Notes under the pieces: generated by a model
The model's database searches: none
What the model was told of the DNA's origin: nothing
Seen by the model: only the letters and a program-made list of their open reading frames with translations
In this document: piece by piece, positions 8,334 through 16,773 of the stretch
How positions within the stretch are numbered: position 1 is the first letter of the stretch
Layout: the number at the start of each line of letters is the position of its first letter
Made by a program: the position numbers and the translations under genes
NCBI GenBank assembly: GCA_017397765.1
Contig: JAFQIB010000025.1
Location: 1-46,228 of the forward strand
DNA from: Clostridia bacterium
Lineage (GTDB): Bacteria > Bacillota > Clostridia > Christensenellales > Aristaeellaceae
Direction: 5' to 3'
DNA length: 46,228 bases

Positions 8334-8355
8334 GGGAAACCTCCTCAGTTTCGTA

Positions 8356-9654
8356 TCAATCGTTGAGCAAAATGTGATCGGGGAAGAATACCTTGATCTG
8401 GTAGTGTCCGTCAAAGTAATCCACGATGCCCTTGACGTCAACGGTGTGGCCTGCGTAGCGATCTGCTGTGAACAGGCTTCCGTTTTCATCCTTGAAGGGC
8501 AGGGTGCGCACATGGACTGTGCAGCCGTTCCCCTCGCAGATCAGGGTCAGAGCGCCAAAGGAGGACGAATCCTCATTGGTGGTGGTATGAACCTCTTTGA
8601 CGGTCAACGCTTTCATTTCAACGCTGGTGGCCATGGCCAGCGCGGCGTAATCAAAAGCCTTTGCCGTATCATCGACCAGGATGCTGACCTGACTGGTAAA
8701 TCGCTCAGGCGTCGTCAGCACCCAGGAAGGGGAGTGCCCTTCGGAGAGCTTCTGGATGTTGCCGGGGTCCTTGGGACGCATCATCCTGTAGGATAGACCG
8801 GATACCTGCCAGGTGCCGCCGGCCTCGTAGAACTGGAGGGTGCCGACAATGCGGACCTCATTGCCTACGGACAGGATGCGCATGCCCTCGCCGGACAGAC
8901 CATAGCCATAGTACACGGACATGCCGTAGTACAAGCCGGTTTCTTCATCCAGGCTTTCCACGTAGACGGAGTTGGCGTCGTTCATGGTGATGACGCCGTT
9001 GAAGGCTACCTTGATGCCGTTGTAAGCCTCCAGGTTGGTGCGCAGCTCCTTGAGGGTGAGCTCCACCGCATCGCCGTAATAGAAGTCCGGGTCCTTCTGG
9101 CCGGAGTAGACGTTGAGCTTCAGCGTCCTGGCCTGGCTCAGGGCCTTGGAGCAGACAGAGCCGTAGCGGTTGTTCGCGGTGGCGCTGGCAATGCAAAGAC
9201 CGTTCTGCAGGAGCTCCAGATTCAGATTACGGTACTCGCTGCCCTCCTCCGGCTTATACCATACCCATGTCAGATATCGTTCGCCGGTGGAATCGATCTC
9301 CCAGGCGGCGGTATCGGACTCGATGAGGATGGACACGGCGTTGGTCAGCCTTTCCCTTGTAAAGGCGGCTGCCTTTTTGCCGTATTCCTCAATCTTGCCG
9401 GTAACCTCCGGGGTGTTGACGGCCAGGTAGCGGGCCTTGAGTACGCCGGTTTCGGAGACGGACACAGGCACGTTGAAATGGGTCGTGTCGCCGTCAATGA
9501 AGGTTTTGACGGTGACCTCGGTCTTCTGGGTTTCAGACGCCATGTTGAGCTGAAGCTGGGCGGCGTAGTCGACGAACTCGGGTTCTTCAGCCACGGCCGC
9601 CGTGCTCAGGCTCAGAAGCAGGGCGAGCAGTATGCATATCACGCTATGCATCAT
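8356..9654 (-). CDS. Secreted thermonuclease-family protein with OB-fold domains
   Basis: This 432-residue protein has a clear Sec signal peptide (residues 1-22, cut after AVA) and a staphylococcal-nuclease domain at about 45-175: FIDGDT, LKARYLAVNTPEV, EYGKKAAAFTRERL, DSTGERYLTWVWY and LLQNGLCIA. Catalytic equivalents of Arg35, Glu43 and Arg87 appear as R75, E83 and R126; the Asp40 position is Asn80, a variant. The rest (about 195-290 and 345-430) looks like two OB-fold nucleic-acid-binding domains, as in YhcR-like extracellular nucleases. It lies between the solute-binding protein and the coiled-coil protein in one operon, so it probably releases nucleotides or phosphate-containing fragments outside the cell. 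Activity is inferred from the motifs. Confidence 0.85.
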   Translation of the reverse strand: MMHSVICILLALLLSLSTAAVAEEPEFVDYAAQLQLNMASETQKTEVTVKTFIDGDTTHFNVPVSVSETGVLKARYLAVNTPEVTGKIEEYGKKAAAFTRERLTNAVSILIESDTAAWEIDSTGERYLTWVWYKPEEGSEYRNLNLELLQNGLCIASATANNRYGSVCSKALSQARTLKLNVYSGQKDPDFYYGDAVELTLKELRTNLEAYNGIKVAFNGVITMNDANSVYVESLDEETGLYYGMSVYYGYGLSGEGMRILSVGNEVRIVGTLQFYEAGGTWQVSGLSYRMMRPKDPGNIQKLSEGHSPSWVLTTPERFTSQVSILVDDTAKAFDYAALAMATSVEMKALTVKEVHTTTNEDSSSFGALTLICEGNGCTVHVRTLPFKDENGSLFTADRYAGHTVDVKGIVDYFDGHYQIKVFFPDHILLND

Positions 9655-9675
9655 CTATCAGCCTCTGTTGAATGC

Positions 9676-11061
9676 TTAGAAATCAGACTCGCAGGTCTTG
9701 ACAGCATTCTCGAAATTCTTCAGGATCATCGCGTCCAGATCGGAAGCGGGATCGACCAGGCACTTGGTCAGCAGCGCGCCGACTTCGTCACGGGCGGTGG
9801 AGGAGCCGTTGAAGGCAGGGGAGGTGTAGTAAGCGTCCTGCTGCTCCAAACAGACCTTGGCGGACAGGGCAGCAATGTAGTCGCCGCCGTCGGCGTTGGC
9901 CAGGAACTCAGCGTACACAGGATGCTCGGCAACGCTCTTCAGGACGGGCACATAGCCGGAAGCCATGGAGAACTCAGCTTGGAACTCGATGTTGGTGGTC
10001 AGGAACTTCATGAACAGCCAGGAGGCAGCCACTTCCTGAGGATTGGACTTCTTGAAGAGGGTCAGGCTGGGGCCCTGAGAGATGACCTTCTTGTTGTCAG
10101 GGTTGGCCTGGGGGATGGTGGTGATGCCCACCTCGAAGGGACGGGTGCCGTCAGCGCCCTTCGCGGGGCACTGATGCACAGCGCCGGCGGAGGAGCCGAT
10201 GGACATGTAGCTCTCCATGCCGTCGGTCGCAACGAACAGGCCGGAAGTGTAACCGCCGAAGAGCTTCTGGGTGGTCAGGTAGCCCAGGTCATACCACTCG
10301 CGGAAGCGCTTCATGAAAGCGCGGTTTTCCTCGGTGTTGAACAGGAAGTGGGGCGCAGTGGCGCTGGTGTAGGGCGTCTGCAGCTGCTCGCACATGGTAA
10401 TGAACCAGTTGGCCTCAGAGTCATAGCCCAGGGGGATGGAGGTGGGGTCAACAGCGACGATCTGCTCGAAGGTCTTTTCCAGCTCGTCCCAGGTGGTGGG
10501 CACGGGGATGTTGTTGGCCTCGAAGAAGGTCTTGTTGTAGTACAGCACTTCGGTGGACTTGGACAGGGGCAGGGTGTACATCAGGCCATCGCCGAACTGC
10601 TTGCCCTCGTTGTAGTAGCCCTCGATGAAGTCAGCCTTCTGCTCGGGGGTCAGGCCCATGATCTCGGTGGTGCCGTCAGCACGGGTGATGGTGGCAGTGC
10701 TGTCGATGTAGCCGTCCAGGGTCTGCACCGCACGGGCCAGGTTGTACAGGGCAACGTGGTCCGGATAGCAGTAAGCGATGTTGGGCTGGGTGCCGAAGGG
10801 GATGTCGGTAGCGATCTGATTGCGGACGTCGTCGTAGCCGCCGACGTTGCTCTGCTCGATCTTGATGTTGGGGTACAGCGCGTTGAACTCAGCGATGTAA
10901 TCGTTCAGAACAGGCTGCAGATTGGAGCCCATGGTGTGGTAGAAGGTGATGGTCACCTCGCTGCCGTCATAGGCGGGGACTTCTTCGGCGCCGGCGATGA
11001 GACCGGTCATGCAGGTCATCAGCATGATGAGCGCCAGGAGGGTGGAGAAGAACTTCTTCAT
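9676..11061 (-). CDS. ABC transporter solute-binding protein (family 1, UgpB-like)
   Basis: A 461-residue extracellular binding protein with a signal peptide ending near AGA-EE (residues 1-25; a Cys at 17 is not in a good lipobox). It has the ITFYHTMGSNLQPVLNDYI start typical of the UgpB/MalE cluster 1 proteins, LPLSKSTEVLYYNKTFFE, PTTWDELEKT and the C-terminal ASWLFMKFLT block. It delivers substrate to the permease pair encoded just upstream. The family takes up sugars, polyols or glycerol phosphates; the neighbouring nuclease makes a phosphorylated substrate attractive, but the binding-site residues cannot be read for specificity. The start has GGAAGGAAGGAAA just upstream. Confidence 0.9.
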   Translation of the reverse strand: MKKFFSTLLALIMLMTCMTGLIAGAEEVPAYDGSEVTITFYHTMGSNLQPVLNDYIAEFNALYPNIKIEQSNVGGYDDVRNQIATDIPFGTQPNIAYCYPDHVALYNLARAVQTLDGYIDSTATITRADGTTEIMGLTPEQKADFIEGYYNEGKQFGDGLMYTLPLSKSTEVLYYNKTFFEANNIPVPTTWDELEKTFEQIVAVDPTSIPLGYDSEANWFITMCEQLQTPYTSATAPHFLFNTEENRAFMKRFREWYDLGYLTTQKLFGGYTSGLFVATDGMESYMSIGSSAGAVHQCPAKGADGTRPFEVGITTIPQANPDNKKVISQGPSLTLFKKSNPQEVAASWLFMKFLTTNIEFQAEFSMASGYVPVLKSVAEHPVYAEFLANADGGDYIAALSAKVCLEQQDAYYTSPAFNGSSTARDEVGALLTKCLVDPASDLDAMILKNFENAVKTCESDF

Positions 11062-11123
11062 GTGTGTTTCCTTCCTTCCTATTTAGTGGGGAAATTGTTA
11101 TGTAAAAGACGGATCTCCGTCCT

Positions 11124-12020
11124 TTAGCCCTTGATGCCGCTGCGGCTCACACCGGACATGATGTACTTCCGCAGGAACAGGAAAACCAGGAACAGCGGTG
11201 CAGAAACCAGCGTAACCGCGGCCATCTGCACGGGGTAGTTGGTGTTGCCGGAGGTATCGTTGAAGGCGTTTCGCAGACCGTTGGTGATCAGCTGCATTTC
11301 ATCCTTCTTGGTGACCAGATTCGGCCAGACGTAGGAGTTCCAGGCGCCCATCATCTTCAGGATGGTGATGGAGATGAGGGTGGGCAGCGCCAGGGGTACC
11401 ATGACCTTGATCAGGTACTTCAGATCGGAGGTGCCGTCCACCTTGGCGGCCAGGTACAGCTCGTTGGGAATCTGCATGAAATTCTGGCGCAGCAGGTAGA
11501 TGTAGAAGACGCTGACCAGGAAGGGGACGATCAGAACCGTGTAGGTATCCATCCACTTGAAGTTGATCACGGTCTGATAGTTGGTGATGGTGAACAGCTC
11601 GCCGGGAATCATCATGGTTGCCAGCAGAGCGGCGAAGAGTGCGTTCTTGCCCTTGAATTCCAGGCGGGCCAGCGCAAAGGCGGTCAGCACGGTAATCACC
11701 AGGGACAGGATGGTCGAAACGACGCCGACGTAGGCGGTGTTCAGGAACAGGCGGCCCAGATTGCCGGTGGAGAATGCTTCTGCGTAGTTGCTGAAGATCA
11801 TGGCCCGGGGCCAGAAGGTGGGCACCGCTTCCCGGTACTCAGCCAGGGTTTTCAGGGAGGAGATAATCATCCAGTAGAAGGGGAAGAGGATGATCAGCGC
11901 CATCGCAAAGAGGAAAAGATAGGTGCCGGTGATCGTCAGCGGCTTTGTGATCCGCTGCAGCAGGTTCATGTGCTGCATATTGCGGTCATGCATGGTATTG
12001 AATGCTTTTTTCTCTGACAT
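11124..12020 (-). CDS. ABC transporter permease (MalG/UgpE-like)
   Basis: Inner-membrane permease subunit, 298 residues with six predicted membrane segments and the cytoplasmic EAA loop (LYLAAKVDGTSDLKYLIKV) that docks onto the ATPase. The first segment (YLFLFAMALIILFPFYWMI) and the C-terminal FLFLRKYIMSGVSRSGIKG are typical of the second permease in sugar-type importers. It pairs with the gene at 12031 and is followed by the binding protein. Confidence 0.93.
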   Translation of the reverse strand: MSEKKAFNTMHDRNMQHMNLLQRITKPLTITGTYLFLFAMALIILFPFYWMIISSLKTLAEYREAVPTFWPRAMIFSNYAEAFSTGNLGRLFLNTAYVGVVSTILSLVITVLTAFALARLEFKGKNALFAALLATMMIPGELFTITNYQTVINFKWMDTYTVLIVPFLVSVFYIYLLRQNFMQIPNELYLAAKVDGTSDLKYLIKVMVPLALPTLISITILKMMGAWNSYVWPNLVTKKDEMQLITNGLRNAFNDTSGNTNYPVQMAAVTLVSAPLFLVFLFLRKYIMSGVSRSGIKG

Positions 12021-12030
12021 ACTGCACCTC

Positions 12031-12978
12031 TTAATAGTGCACGCGCTTTTTGCTGACCTGCATGTTGATCATCGTAACGACAAAGATGATCGCAAAGAGG
12101 ATCAGCGCCGCAGCGCTTGCAAGACCGTAATCCTGTTTAGGAAGCACATCATAGATCATACCGACGATGGTATTGAGCGCGCCTTCATTGCCGGGGGCAC
12201 CCATGGTATTGCCGAAGATACCGACGATGGAGCTGTACTCCTTGAAGCCGCCGATAAAGCCGGTAATGACCACATAGGCGATCATGGGAGAAAGCAGCGG
12301 CACGGTGATCTTCGTGAACACGCGCCAGCGGGGCGTGGAATCAACCTTCGCAGCTTCGTAGTACTGCTTGTTGACGCTCTGCAGACCGCCCAGAAGCACC
12401 AGGATCTTGAAGGGCAGCGCATTCCAAATGATATAGAAGATCAGCACGAACATGTTGGCCCAGTAACCGGAGCCGGCATTGATCCAGTTGATGGGATCGC
12501 CGCCGAAGAACATGATGATGTTGTTGACCAGGCCGTAGGTGGATACCAGACGGGGAATCTTGAAGTTGCCCACCACGTTGAACATGGCGGCAAACACCAT
12601 GCCGATGGCGATGGAGTTGGTCACATAGGGGAGGAAGAAGATGGTCTGCAGGAACTTCTGCAGGGGCTTGATGGAGTTGAGCGCCACGGCGATGAGCAGC
12701 GCCAGGAGCGTGGAGAGCGGCACCGTGATGACCGTCAGCAGGGCCGTGTTCTTCAGCGCGGTGAGGAAGCCGTCATAGCGCAGAACCGTCTTGAAGTTTT
12801 CAATGCCGACGGCGAAGGTGACAACCTCCTCCTGGTTGACGGCAGTGAGGCTGTTATAGTTGTTCAGGAATGCCAGGCGAACCGTATTGATGATGGGCCA
12901 CACCGTGAACACCAGCAGCAATACGATCGCAGGGGCCAGATAAAGCCATGCTTTCCATTGATGCTTGCTGTCTACCAT
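12031..12978 (-). CDS. ABC transporter permease (MalF/UgpA-like)
   Basis: First permease subunit of the importer, 315 residues with six membrane segments. The EAA loop reads YYEAAKVDSTPRWRVFTKI followed by TVPLLSPM. The N-terminal WLYLAPAIVLLLVFTVWPI is characteristic of the UgpA/MalF group. Its start lies one base after the ATPase stop and its ribosome-binding site, GAGGTGA, is inside the ATPase coding end, so expression of the two is tightly linked. Ten bases separate it from the next permease. Confidence 0.93.
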   Translation of the reverse strand: MVDSKHQWKAWLYLAPAIVLLLVFTVWPIINTVRLAFLNNYNSLTAVNQEEVVTFAVGIENFKTVLRYDGFLTALKNTALLTVITVPLSTLLALLIAVALNSIKPLQKFLQTIFFLPYVTNSIAIGMVFAAMFNVVGNFKIPRLVSTYGLVNNIIMFFGGDPINWINAGSGYWANMFVLIFYIIWNALPFKILVLLGGLQSVNKQYYEAAKVDSTPRWRVFTKITVPLLSPMIAYVVITGFIGGFKEYSSIVGIFGNTMGAPGNEGALNTIVGMIYDVLPKQDYGLASAAALILFAIIFVVTMINMQVSKKRVHY

Positions 12979-12979
12979 A

Positions 12980-14083
12980 TTACTTCACCTCAAAACGGAT
13001 GCGGTTCTCGTCGGCCTTGCTGAACAGGAACACCTTGTGGGGCTTGAGGGAGAAACGAACCGTCTCCGCAGCTGTGTTGATGACATTGTCCGCATCAATG
13101 ATGGAGCGGATGATGGGATTGGCAGACGCCTCGTGGGTGGAAACAACGCTGACGTCGCGGCCCATGACCTCCACATTGGAGAGCTTGCAGGCAAGGGCGC
13201 CGTCGGGATCAAGGATGAAGCCCTCGGGGCGGATGCCGACGTAGACCTCCTGATCGTTGATGCCGGGCACGGAGAGAACGTCTGCATCGCCGATGTACAG
13301 CTTTTCACCGCGCACAACGCCGTTGAACACATTGATCGGCGGCGTACCGAGGAACTTGGCGACAAAGAGGTTTTCGGGGTTGTCGTAGACCTCCTGGGGC
13401 TTGCCGATCTGCTGCACCACGCCCAGCTTCATCACGACGATCATATCGGAGATGGACATGGCCTCCTCCTGATCATGGGTGACAAAGACGGTGGTGATGC
13501 CGGTTTCCTTCTGGATGCGGCGGATCTCCTCGCGGGTCTGCAGGCGCAGGCGGGCGTCCAGGTTGGACAGCGGCTCGTCCAGCAGCAGCACCCGGGGCAT
13601 CTTGACCAGCGCACGGGCGATGGCCACGCGCTGCTGCTGACCGCCGGAAAGCTCGGAGGGCTTGCGGTCCATCAGCTCGTCAATCTGCACCAGCTTTGCG
13701 GCCTCGTGGGCGCGCTCCAGCATGGCTTCCTTGGACATCTTGTCCTTCCCACGCAGATTCTGCAGGGGGAAGAGGATGTTTTGCAGCACGGTCATGTGGG
13801 GATAGAGCGCATAGTTCTGGAATACCAGACCGATGCCGCGGCTTTCGGTGGACAGCTCCGTCACGTCGTCCTCGCCGAAGAAGATCTTGCCGGAGGAAGG
13901 CTTCTGCAGGCCGGAAATCATGTACAGCGTAGTGGACTTGCCGCAGCCGGAGGGGCCGAGCAGACCGATCAGCTTGCCATCCGGGATGGTAAAGTTGAAG
14001 TTGTTGACGGCAACCACTTCTTCACCGGACTTCTTGTTTCTGCTGGGGAAGATTTTCGTCAGGTTTTCCAGTACGATTTTCAT
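12980..14083 (-). CDS. ABC transporter ATPase (MsmX/UgpC/MalK family)
   Basis: Cytoplasmic ATPase of 367 residues. Walker A is GPSGCGKST, the Q loop is FQNYALYPHM, the signature LSGGQQQRVAIARAL, Walker B VLLLDEPLSNLD, and the switch His is in FVTHDQEEAM. The last 120 residues form the TOBE/OB-type regulatory domain (VYVGIRPEGF) seen in MalK-like proteins. The start at 14083 has AGGG six bases upstream; an in-frame ATG at 14089 is closer to the Shine-Dalgarno. Unlike in many Firmicutes, where one MsmX serves several importers, this importer has its own ATPase gene in the operon. Confidence 0.95.
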   Translation of the reverse strand: MKIVLENLTKIFPSRNKKSGEEVVAVNNFNFTIPDGKLIGLLGPSGCGKSTTLYMISGLQKPSSGKIFFGEDDVTELSTESRGIGLVFQNYALYPHMTVLQNILFPLQNLRGKDKMSKEAMLERAHEAAKLVQIDELMDRKPSELSGGQQQRVAIARALVKMPRVLLLDEPLSNLDARLRLQTREEIRRIQKETGITTVFVTHDQEEAMSISDMIVVMKLGVVQQIGKPQEVYDNPENLFVAKFLGTPPINVFNGVVRGEKLYIGDADVLSVPGINDQEVYVGIRPEGFILDPDGALACKLSNVEVMGRDVSVVSTHEASANPIIRSIIDADNVINTAAETVRFSLKPHKVFLFSKADENRIRFEVK

Positions 14084-14113
14084 GTGCATCCCTTTCCTTT
14101 ATGTCAGGTTGAA

Positions 14114-14875
14114 TTAGTACGTCTGAGCGGCTGCCTTTTCTGCAGCGGCTTTTTCCTGATAGGCGATCCTGTCAGCTTCAGATTGGAAGATCATCTGGCT
14201 GGCAAGATCGATGGTCACGGTGCCTGCAAGCTTATCATGGATGGGGGTACGCTCGCGGGTGGTGACCAGAAGCAAAACCTGGATCACGACGATGCCGCCG
14301 AGGATCAGCAGCCCGACAGCTCCGATGGAGCCAAAGAAGAGCATCAGGAGCATCATCACAGGGATCATGGTTTCAATGGTGTATTTCCCCAGCACTGTAC
14401 GGGTGAAGAGGCTGACGCCATTCAGGCGGACGCCGTTTTCCCGCATCACACCGAGACCGAACACCTTTTTCCCCACGGTCTGTCCGTTGTGAAGGAGCTG
14501 GGGCAGGAGAAACTCCAGGAGCAGATAGGCGGCCAGAATACTCAGGGAAGTGATCAGAATGATGAGCTGCATCATCATCGTGTAGGCATAGCTGGCTTCC
14601 TTGTCCTGGGCCAGGGCCTGAGAGGCTTCCTCGACCCGGGCCAGTTCCTCCGGAGACATTTCGGTAATCTGTGCCTCGGTCAGATCCCGGGGAACGCCGT
14701 ATTCCGCTTCATAATGGGCGAAACGCTCATTCAGGGTTTGGCTGTACTGGTCGTAGCCCAGACAGGCGGAGAGCAGAAACGCTGCGAGCGTTGCCGTGAT
14801 GCACAGCAGAATCGCATCCAGCAGCCAGGCGGAAAGACGCTTCCACATACTGGCCCGCTGTAGGGTGTACTTCAT
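14114..14875 (-). CDS. RDD family membrane protein
   Basis: The 253-residue protein has the RDD-domain pattern: SMWKRLSAWLLDAILL with its Arg and Asp, GQTVGKKVFGLGV after the second membrane pair, and HDKLAGTVTID near the end. Four membrane segments are visible, with an insertion of about 65 charged residues between the first and second. RDD proteins are small transporters or accessory membrane proteins of mostly unknown role. ATG 14875 is preferred over ATG 14881 because AAGG is seven bases before it. It is the first gene of the leftward importer operon. Confidence 0.88.
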   Translation of the reverse strand: MKYTLQRASMWKRLSAWLLDAILLCITATLAAFLLSACLGYDQYSQTLNERFAHYEAEYGVPRDLTEAQITEMSPEELARVEEASQALAQDKEASYAYTMMMQLIILITSLSILAAYLLLEFLLPQLLHNGQTVGKKVFGLGVMRENGVRLNGVSLFTRTVLGKYTIETMIPVMMLLMLFFGSIGAVGLLILGGIVVIQVLLLVTTRERTPIHDKLAGTVTIDLASQMIFQSEADRIAYQEKAAAEKAAAQTY

Positions 14876-14932
14876 GGGCATACCTTCTTTTACGCATCAT
14901 AAATGATGTCATCTGTCATGACCTCAATGGAT

Positions 14933-14973
14933 ATTATACAACAATGCGCGCCCAAAATCTACGGCTTTTGGGC
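14933..14973 (-). promoter_or_regulatory. Promoter region of the importer operon
   Basis: A consensus TATAAT (14938-14933, minus strand) lies about 60 bases before the RDD start; no good -35 is present. An 8-bp inverted repeat, GCCCAAAA/TTTTGGGC (14950-14957 with 14966-14973), occupies the -35 zone. It could be an operator or the terminator of the HAD gene that ends at 15001. Confidence 0.5.
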
Positions 14974-15000
14974 AGAATCTTCATGTATACATTCCGCTGA

Positions 15001-15762
15001 TCAGAGTTGACAGAGTAGCGGCACCAGCTCCGGCCAATTTGCTCCTTCATACTCAAAATGCTTCCTGCGGGAGCCGCGGGCAGGCAGCCGGTCCGGCAGG
15101 GCAGCAGCCTGATCGGCGGGGGTGAGATTGGTGTGCAGATAAAGCGTGGCCAGTCCCACTTTTTTTGCGCCTGCGATATCGGTAGAGCGGTCGTTGCCGA
15201 TCATCAGGCACTTGCGGGGGTCAAGCTGCTGCGCTTCCAGCAATGCCTGATAGAAGCGGGGATCGGGCTTCCGGCACTGATAATCAGAGGAAAGCCAGAT
15301 GCCGTCAAAGGCCGGTTCCAGCCCGAGATAGCGCAGCTCGTAGGCTGTGAAGGCGCGCTGCGCATTGCTGAGCAGCCAGAGCCGGAAACCCTTGCGGTGA
15401 AGCGCAGCCAATGCATCCAAAACGCCGTCATAAAGGCAGATATATTCGGTGGAAGCGATCCTGAAAATCTGTGCGGCATGCAGCCCCAATGCGTCTGCAT
15501 TTTCCGTGACGCCGGCCGATCGGAACAGCGCTGCCAGGACTGCATCAAAGGGGATATCGGGATAGACCTCATAGGACTGGCCTGCCTGTGCTTCCCAGCG
15601 GGACATTTCAGCCTGGAAGGCGGCTTGCAGGCTGTCCCCGGTGTAGGCTGCGCCGTAATAGCCCATATAGAGGGCGGTCTTCTCCCAGACGACCGCGTCT
15701 TCTTCGGTATGGATATCGACCAGGGTGCCGTATAGATCAAAGATCAAGTCCGTATATTTCAT
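15001..15762 (-). CDS. HAD superfamily hydrolase (subfamily I)
   Basis: The 253-residue cytoplasmic hydrolase carries all HAD motifs: FDLYGTLVD at 8-16 with nucleophile D9, LLSNAQ, RKPDPRFY with the motif III Lys, and MIGNDRSTDIAGAKKVGL. Tyr replaces the second Asp of the usual DxD, as in haloacid-dehalogenase-like members and some phosphatases, so the chemistry could be phosphatase or dehalogenase. The cap domain is helical (residues 17-100). GGAGG eight bases before ATG 15762 fixes the start; the open frame extends further but has no signal. It is a single gene, divergent from the signal peptidase. Confidence 0.85.
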   Translation of the reverse strand: MKYTDLIFDLYGTLVDIHTEEDAVVWEKTALYMGYYGAAYTGDSLQAAFQAEMSRWEAQAGQSYEVYPDIPFDAVLAALFRSAGVTENADALGLHAAQIFRIASTEYICLYDGVLDALAALHRKGFRLWLLSNAQRAFTAYELRYLGLEPAFDGIWLSSDYQCRKPDPRFYQALLEAQQLDPRKCLMIGNDRSTDIAGAKKVGLATLYLHTNLTPADQAAALPDRLPARGSRRKHFEYEGANWPELVPLLCQL

Positions 15763-15845
15763 CGGAAAGCCTCCATCATTTGCTGCTTCCATGATACCAC
15801 ATTTGGTAGGTGGATGTACAGAAGTTTTTATCCGGCAACAGAATA

Positions 15846-15874
15846 TGGACAAGGGCAGCAGTCTGTGGTATAAT
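15846..15874 (+). promoter_or_regulatory. Promoter of the signal peptidase gene
   Basis: TGGACA (15846-15851), a 17-base spacer and consensus TATAAT (15869-15874) lie 60 bases before the start codon. Confidence 0.78.
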
Positions 15875-15933
15875 GACAGCCGGTATGCAGCTGCAGCTGC
15901 ACAATGCAGAAGAGAACGGGGAACATGTGAACA

Positions 15934-16611
15934 ATGAAAACCTTCACGAAGATCTGGAATGCCTTTACGACTGCGCTGGTGCTGCTGATCGTCCTCATTG
16001 CGATCCTGCTGGTGGGCGTCCGCCTGATCGGCCTGACGCCGCTGTATGTTTCCTCCGGCTCTATGGAGCCGGCGTTCCATGTAGGCTCGCTGATCTTTGT
16101 GCAGAAGACTGATCCTGCAAAGATCGAAGTGGGAGATCCCATCACCTATACGATCAATGCTGCCGGTGATTATTCCACCCATCGGGTGATCGGGATCGAA
16201 GTGTACGAAACCGGCGTACGCGAAATGCTGGATGAAACCGGAGCGCCGATGCTGGATGAACAGGGCGATGTGATTTTTGAAGAGTATCCTCTGGAGGAAA
16301 CGTCCTATTATTTCCAGACGAAGGGCGACGCCAACGATGCGCCGGATGGGGCGCCGGTGTATTACAAGAATGTGGTCGGTATTCCCCGGCTGACGATTCC
16401 GTACCTGGGCTATCTGGCCCAGTGGCTGCAGACGCGGCAGGGCATGATCCTGGGCATCTCCATTGCGCTCGTGATCATCATCCTGACCTTCCTGCCGGAT
16501 CTGCTGAAGCTGGTGGATGAGCCTGCGGACAAGAAGCAGGAGGCAGCTGCTGCCGAAGCAGCCGAGCAGGCAGGGGAAACCGATGAATCAAATGCAGCAG
16601 AAGGAGAATAA
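15934..16611 (+). CDS. sipW: Signal peptidase I, ER/SipW type
   Basis: This 225-residue membrane protease belongs to the S26B (SipW/archaeal/ER) branch. A membrane segment spans residues 12-34, followed by VSSGSMEPAFHVGSLI with the catalytic Ser43 and by STHRVIG with His83, the Ser/His dyad of this branch in place of the Ser/Lys of ordinary SipS. A second membrane segment lies at about 172-190, and the acidic tail is rich in Ala and Glu. In Bacillus SipW processes biofilm matrix proteins; here the target is unknown, and no TasA-like gene is nearby. The gene stands alone under its own promoter. Confidence 0.9.
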   Translation: MKTFTKIWNAFTTALVLLIVLIAILLVGVRLIGLTPLYVSSGSMEPAFHVGSLIFVQKTDPAKIEVGDPITYTINAAGDYSTHRVIGIEVYETGVREMLDETGAPMLDEQGDVIFEEYPLEETSYYFQTKGDANDAPDGAPVYYKNVVGIPRLTIPYLGYLAQWLQTRQGMILGISIALVIIILTFLPDLLKLVDEPADKKQEAAAAEAAEQAGETDESNAAEGE

Positions 16612-16701
16612 GTCTGTTACAGTCCAGCCTGTCCTTGTGGATGTGCCGGACTTTTCAGTTGCCGAAATGCAAAAAATGAGGGAAACTGTGCATCGGATGC
16701 A

Positions 16702-16730
16702 TTGCATAAGACAGAATTGTATGCTATGCT
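16702..16730 (+). promoter_or_regulatory. Promoter of the GH10 gene
   Basis: TTGCAT (16702-16707), 17 bases, then TATGCT (16725-16730), 44 bases before the start codon. The region from 16612 to 16701 holds nothing else I can read. Confidence 0.6.
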
Positions 16731-16773
16731 TTGTGCAGGGACTCCGATTACGAAAAATGGAGGATTGTGACTT

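Noticed and set aside
9478-11127. Long antisense open frame (549 codons) over the binding-protein gene
   Set aside because: Low-complexity Gly/Val/His/Gln-rich translation with no family pattern; it mirrors the codon bias of the real gene on the other strand.
12965-14863. Long antisense open frame (632 codons) over the ATPase and RDD genes
   Set aside because: Crosses two real genes and their gap, has no ribosome-binding site and shows the same His/Gln/Asp-rich shadow composition.
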